DNA of 5,803 bases, from assembly GCA_029945985.1 (NCBI GenBank), contig JAQSDP010000141.1, forward strand, positions 1 to 5,803, in the 5' to 3' direction. Every line of letters starts with the position of its first letter. The stretch's first letter is position 1. This DNA is from a bacterium (GTDB taxonomy: Bacteria; Acidobacteriota; Blastocatellia; Pyrinomonadales; Pyrinomonadaceae). Of this stretch, positions 5,246-5,803 are shown piece after piece. The position numbers and the translations under genes are program-made. The notes under the pieces were generated by a model. It made no database searches. It was given only the letters and a program-made list of their open reading frames with translations, and was not told the origin of the DNA.

Positions 5246-5803
5246 ATGAATTTCGAATTGAACGAAGACCAGCTGCAGATCAAGTACAGCATCCGCGAAT
5301 TTGCCGAGAGCGAGATCCTTCCGAATGTAATGGAATGGGATGAGGCTCAGCACTTCCCTGTCGAATTGCGTCCAAAGCTCGCGGAGCTCGGGTTGCTGGG
5401 CATTCTTTTCCCGGAAGAATACGGCGGTGCGGGCCTCGGGTATGTTGAATATGCGACGATCATCGAAGAGATAGGTCGTGTCTGCGGGTCGGTGGCTCTT
5501 TCGGTCGCGGCGCACAATTCCCTCTGCTCAAACCACATCTATATGTTCGGGAGCGAGCAACAGAAGCAGAAATATCTTGTACCGCTCGCGCAAGGCGAAT
5601 CGTTCGGAGCTTGGGGATTGACCGAATCGCAGGCCGGTTCGGACGCCTCCGGGACACGGACGAACGCGATTCGCTCCAACGGTGGTTGGAAGGTTAACGG
5701 ATCGAAGAACTTCATCACCCACGCGATAGCCTGCAATACGCTTGTCGCGGTTGCGGTGACAGATAGAGACAAAGGCAACCGCGGAATTTCGGCTTTTATC
5801 TTC
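5246..5803 (+). CDS. Acyl-CoA dehydrogenase, N-terminal half (runs off window)
   Basis: A flavoenzyme that introduces the alpha-beta double bond into an acyl-CoA and passes electrons to ETF. The first 186 residues are present and the frame is still open at the window edge; the usual length is about 380. The N-terminal helical domain starts MNFELNEDQLQIKYSIREFA, followed by LAELGLLGILFPEEYGGAGL (45-64), the classic end of the first helical region. Residues 124-136 (GLTESQAGSDASG) match the acyl-CoA dehydrogenase signature 1. WKVNGSKNFITHA (148-160) is the FAD-proximal strand, with histidine where many members have asparagine (FITNA/FITNG). The catalytic glutamate lies beyond the window, so chain-length or branched-chain specificity cannot be assigned; the sequence resembles the short/medium-chain group. 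The ATG at 5246 has no ribosome binding site; a dyad and possible promoter lie just upstream. Confidence 0.95.
   Translation, partial: MNFELNEDQLQIKYSIREFAESEILPNVMEWDEAQHFPVELRPKLAELGLLGILFPEEYGGAGLGYVEYATIIEEIGRVCGSVALSVAAHNSLCSNHIYMFGSEQQKQKYLVPLAQGESFGAWGLTESQAGSDASGTRTNAIRSNGGWKVNGSKNFITHAIACNTLVAVAVTDRDKGNRGISAFIF

Noticed and set aside
1..5803. CRISPR array, tRNA or rRNA, insertion sequence
   Set aside because: I found no regularly spaced repeats, no cloverleaf or rRNA-like stretch, and no transposase-like frame or terminal inverted repeats with target duplications around the unknown gene.

Overview
The window is ordinary chromosomal DNA from a bacterium of moderate G+C content. It is densely packed and mostly + strand. 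It carries a compact scpA–scpB–(TyrA-like)–rluB block, and most genes lack a clear Shine-Dalgarno sequence. The gene content would fit an environmental lineage such as Acidobacteriota (Blastocatellia-like), but that placement is an impression from gene order and style, not something the sequence proves.

Layout from left to right. The last 17 codons of an upstream gene (1-54) overlap by one base the start of a DinB/YfiT-type putative metal-dependent protein (54-521). An 86-bp gap follows. It can fold into two mutually exclusive hairpins and ends in a strong GGGAGG ribosome binding site, which serves a 426-residue protein of unknown family (608-1888). That protein has a four-glycine zipper and a second hydrophobic stretch. 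Next comes scpA (1950-2738), whose probable start codon lies in one arm of an 8-bp perfect inverted repeat. Then come scpB (2773-3390), a very compact TyrA-like dehydrogenase (3387-3989) and an RluB-family 23S rRNA pseudouridine synthase (3990-4715). These last three overlap or abut and look translationally coupled.

On the minus strand, a YccU-type CoA-binding-domain protein (4712-5152) converges on rluB, and both stop codons lie in the same CTAG. Its 5' end faces the start of an acyl-CoA dehydrogenase (5246 to the window edge). The divergent gap between them holds a 24-bp near-perfect dyad placed between plausible -35 and -10 elements, a good candidate repressor operator.

How the genes fit together: ScpA and ScpB are the kleisin and winged-helix partners of SMC in chromosome condensation and segregation. 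RluB modifies 23S rRNA. The TyrA-like protein would act in tyrosine synthesis if it is active. The acyl-CoA dehydrogenase starts a catabolic (fatty-acid or branched-chain) function that probably has its own regulation. I see no mobile element, CRISPR array, tRNA or rRNA, and no gene-free stretch over 300 bases. The least explained parts are the 426-residue protein with its structured leader, the reduced TyrA-like enzyme and the acyl-CoA dehydrogenase operator.
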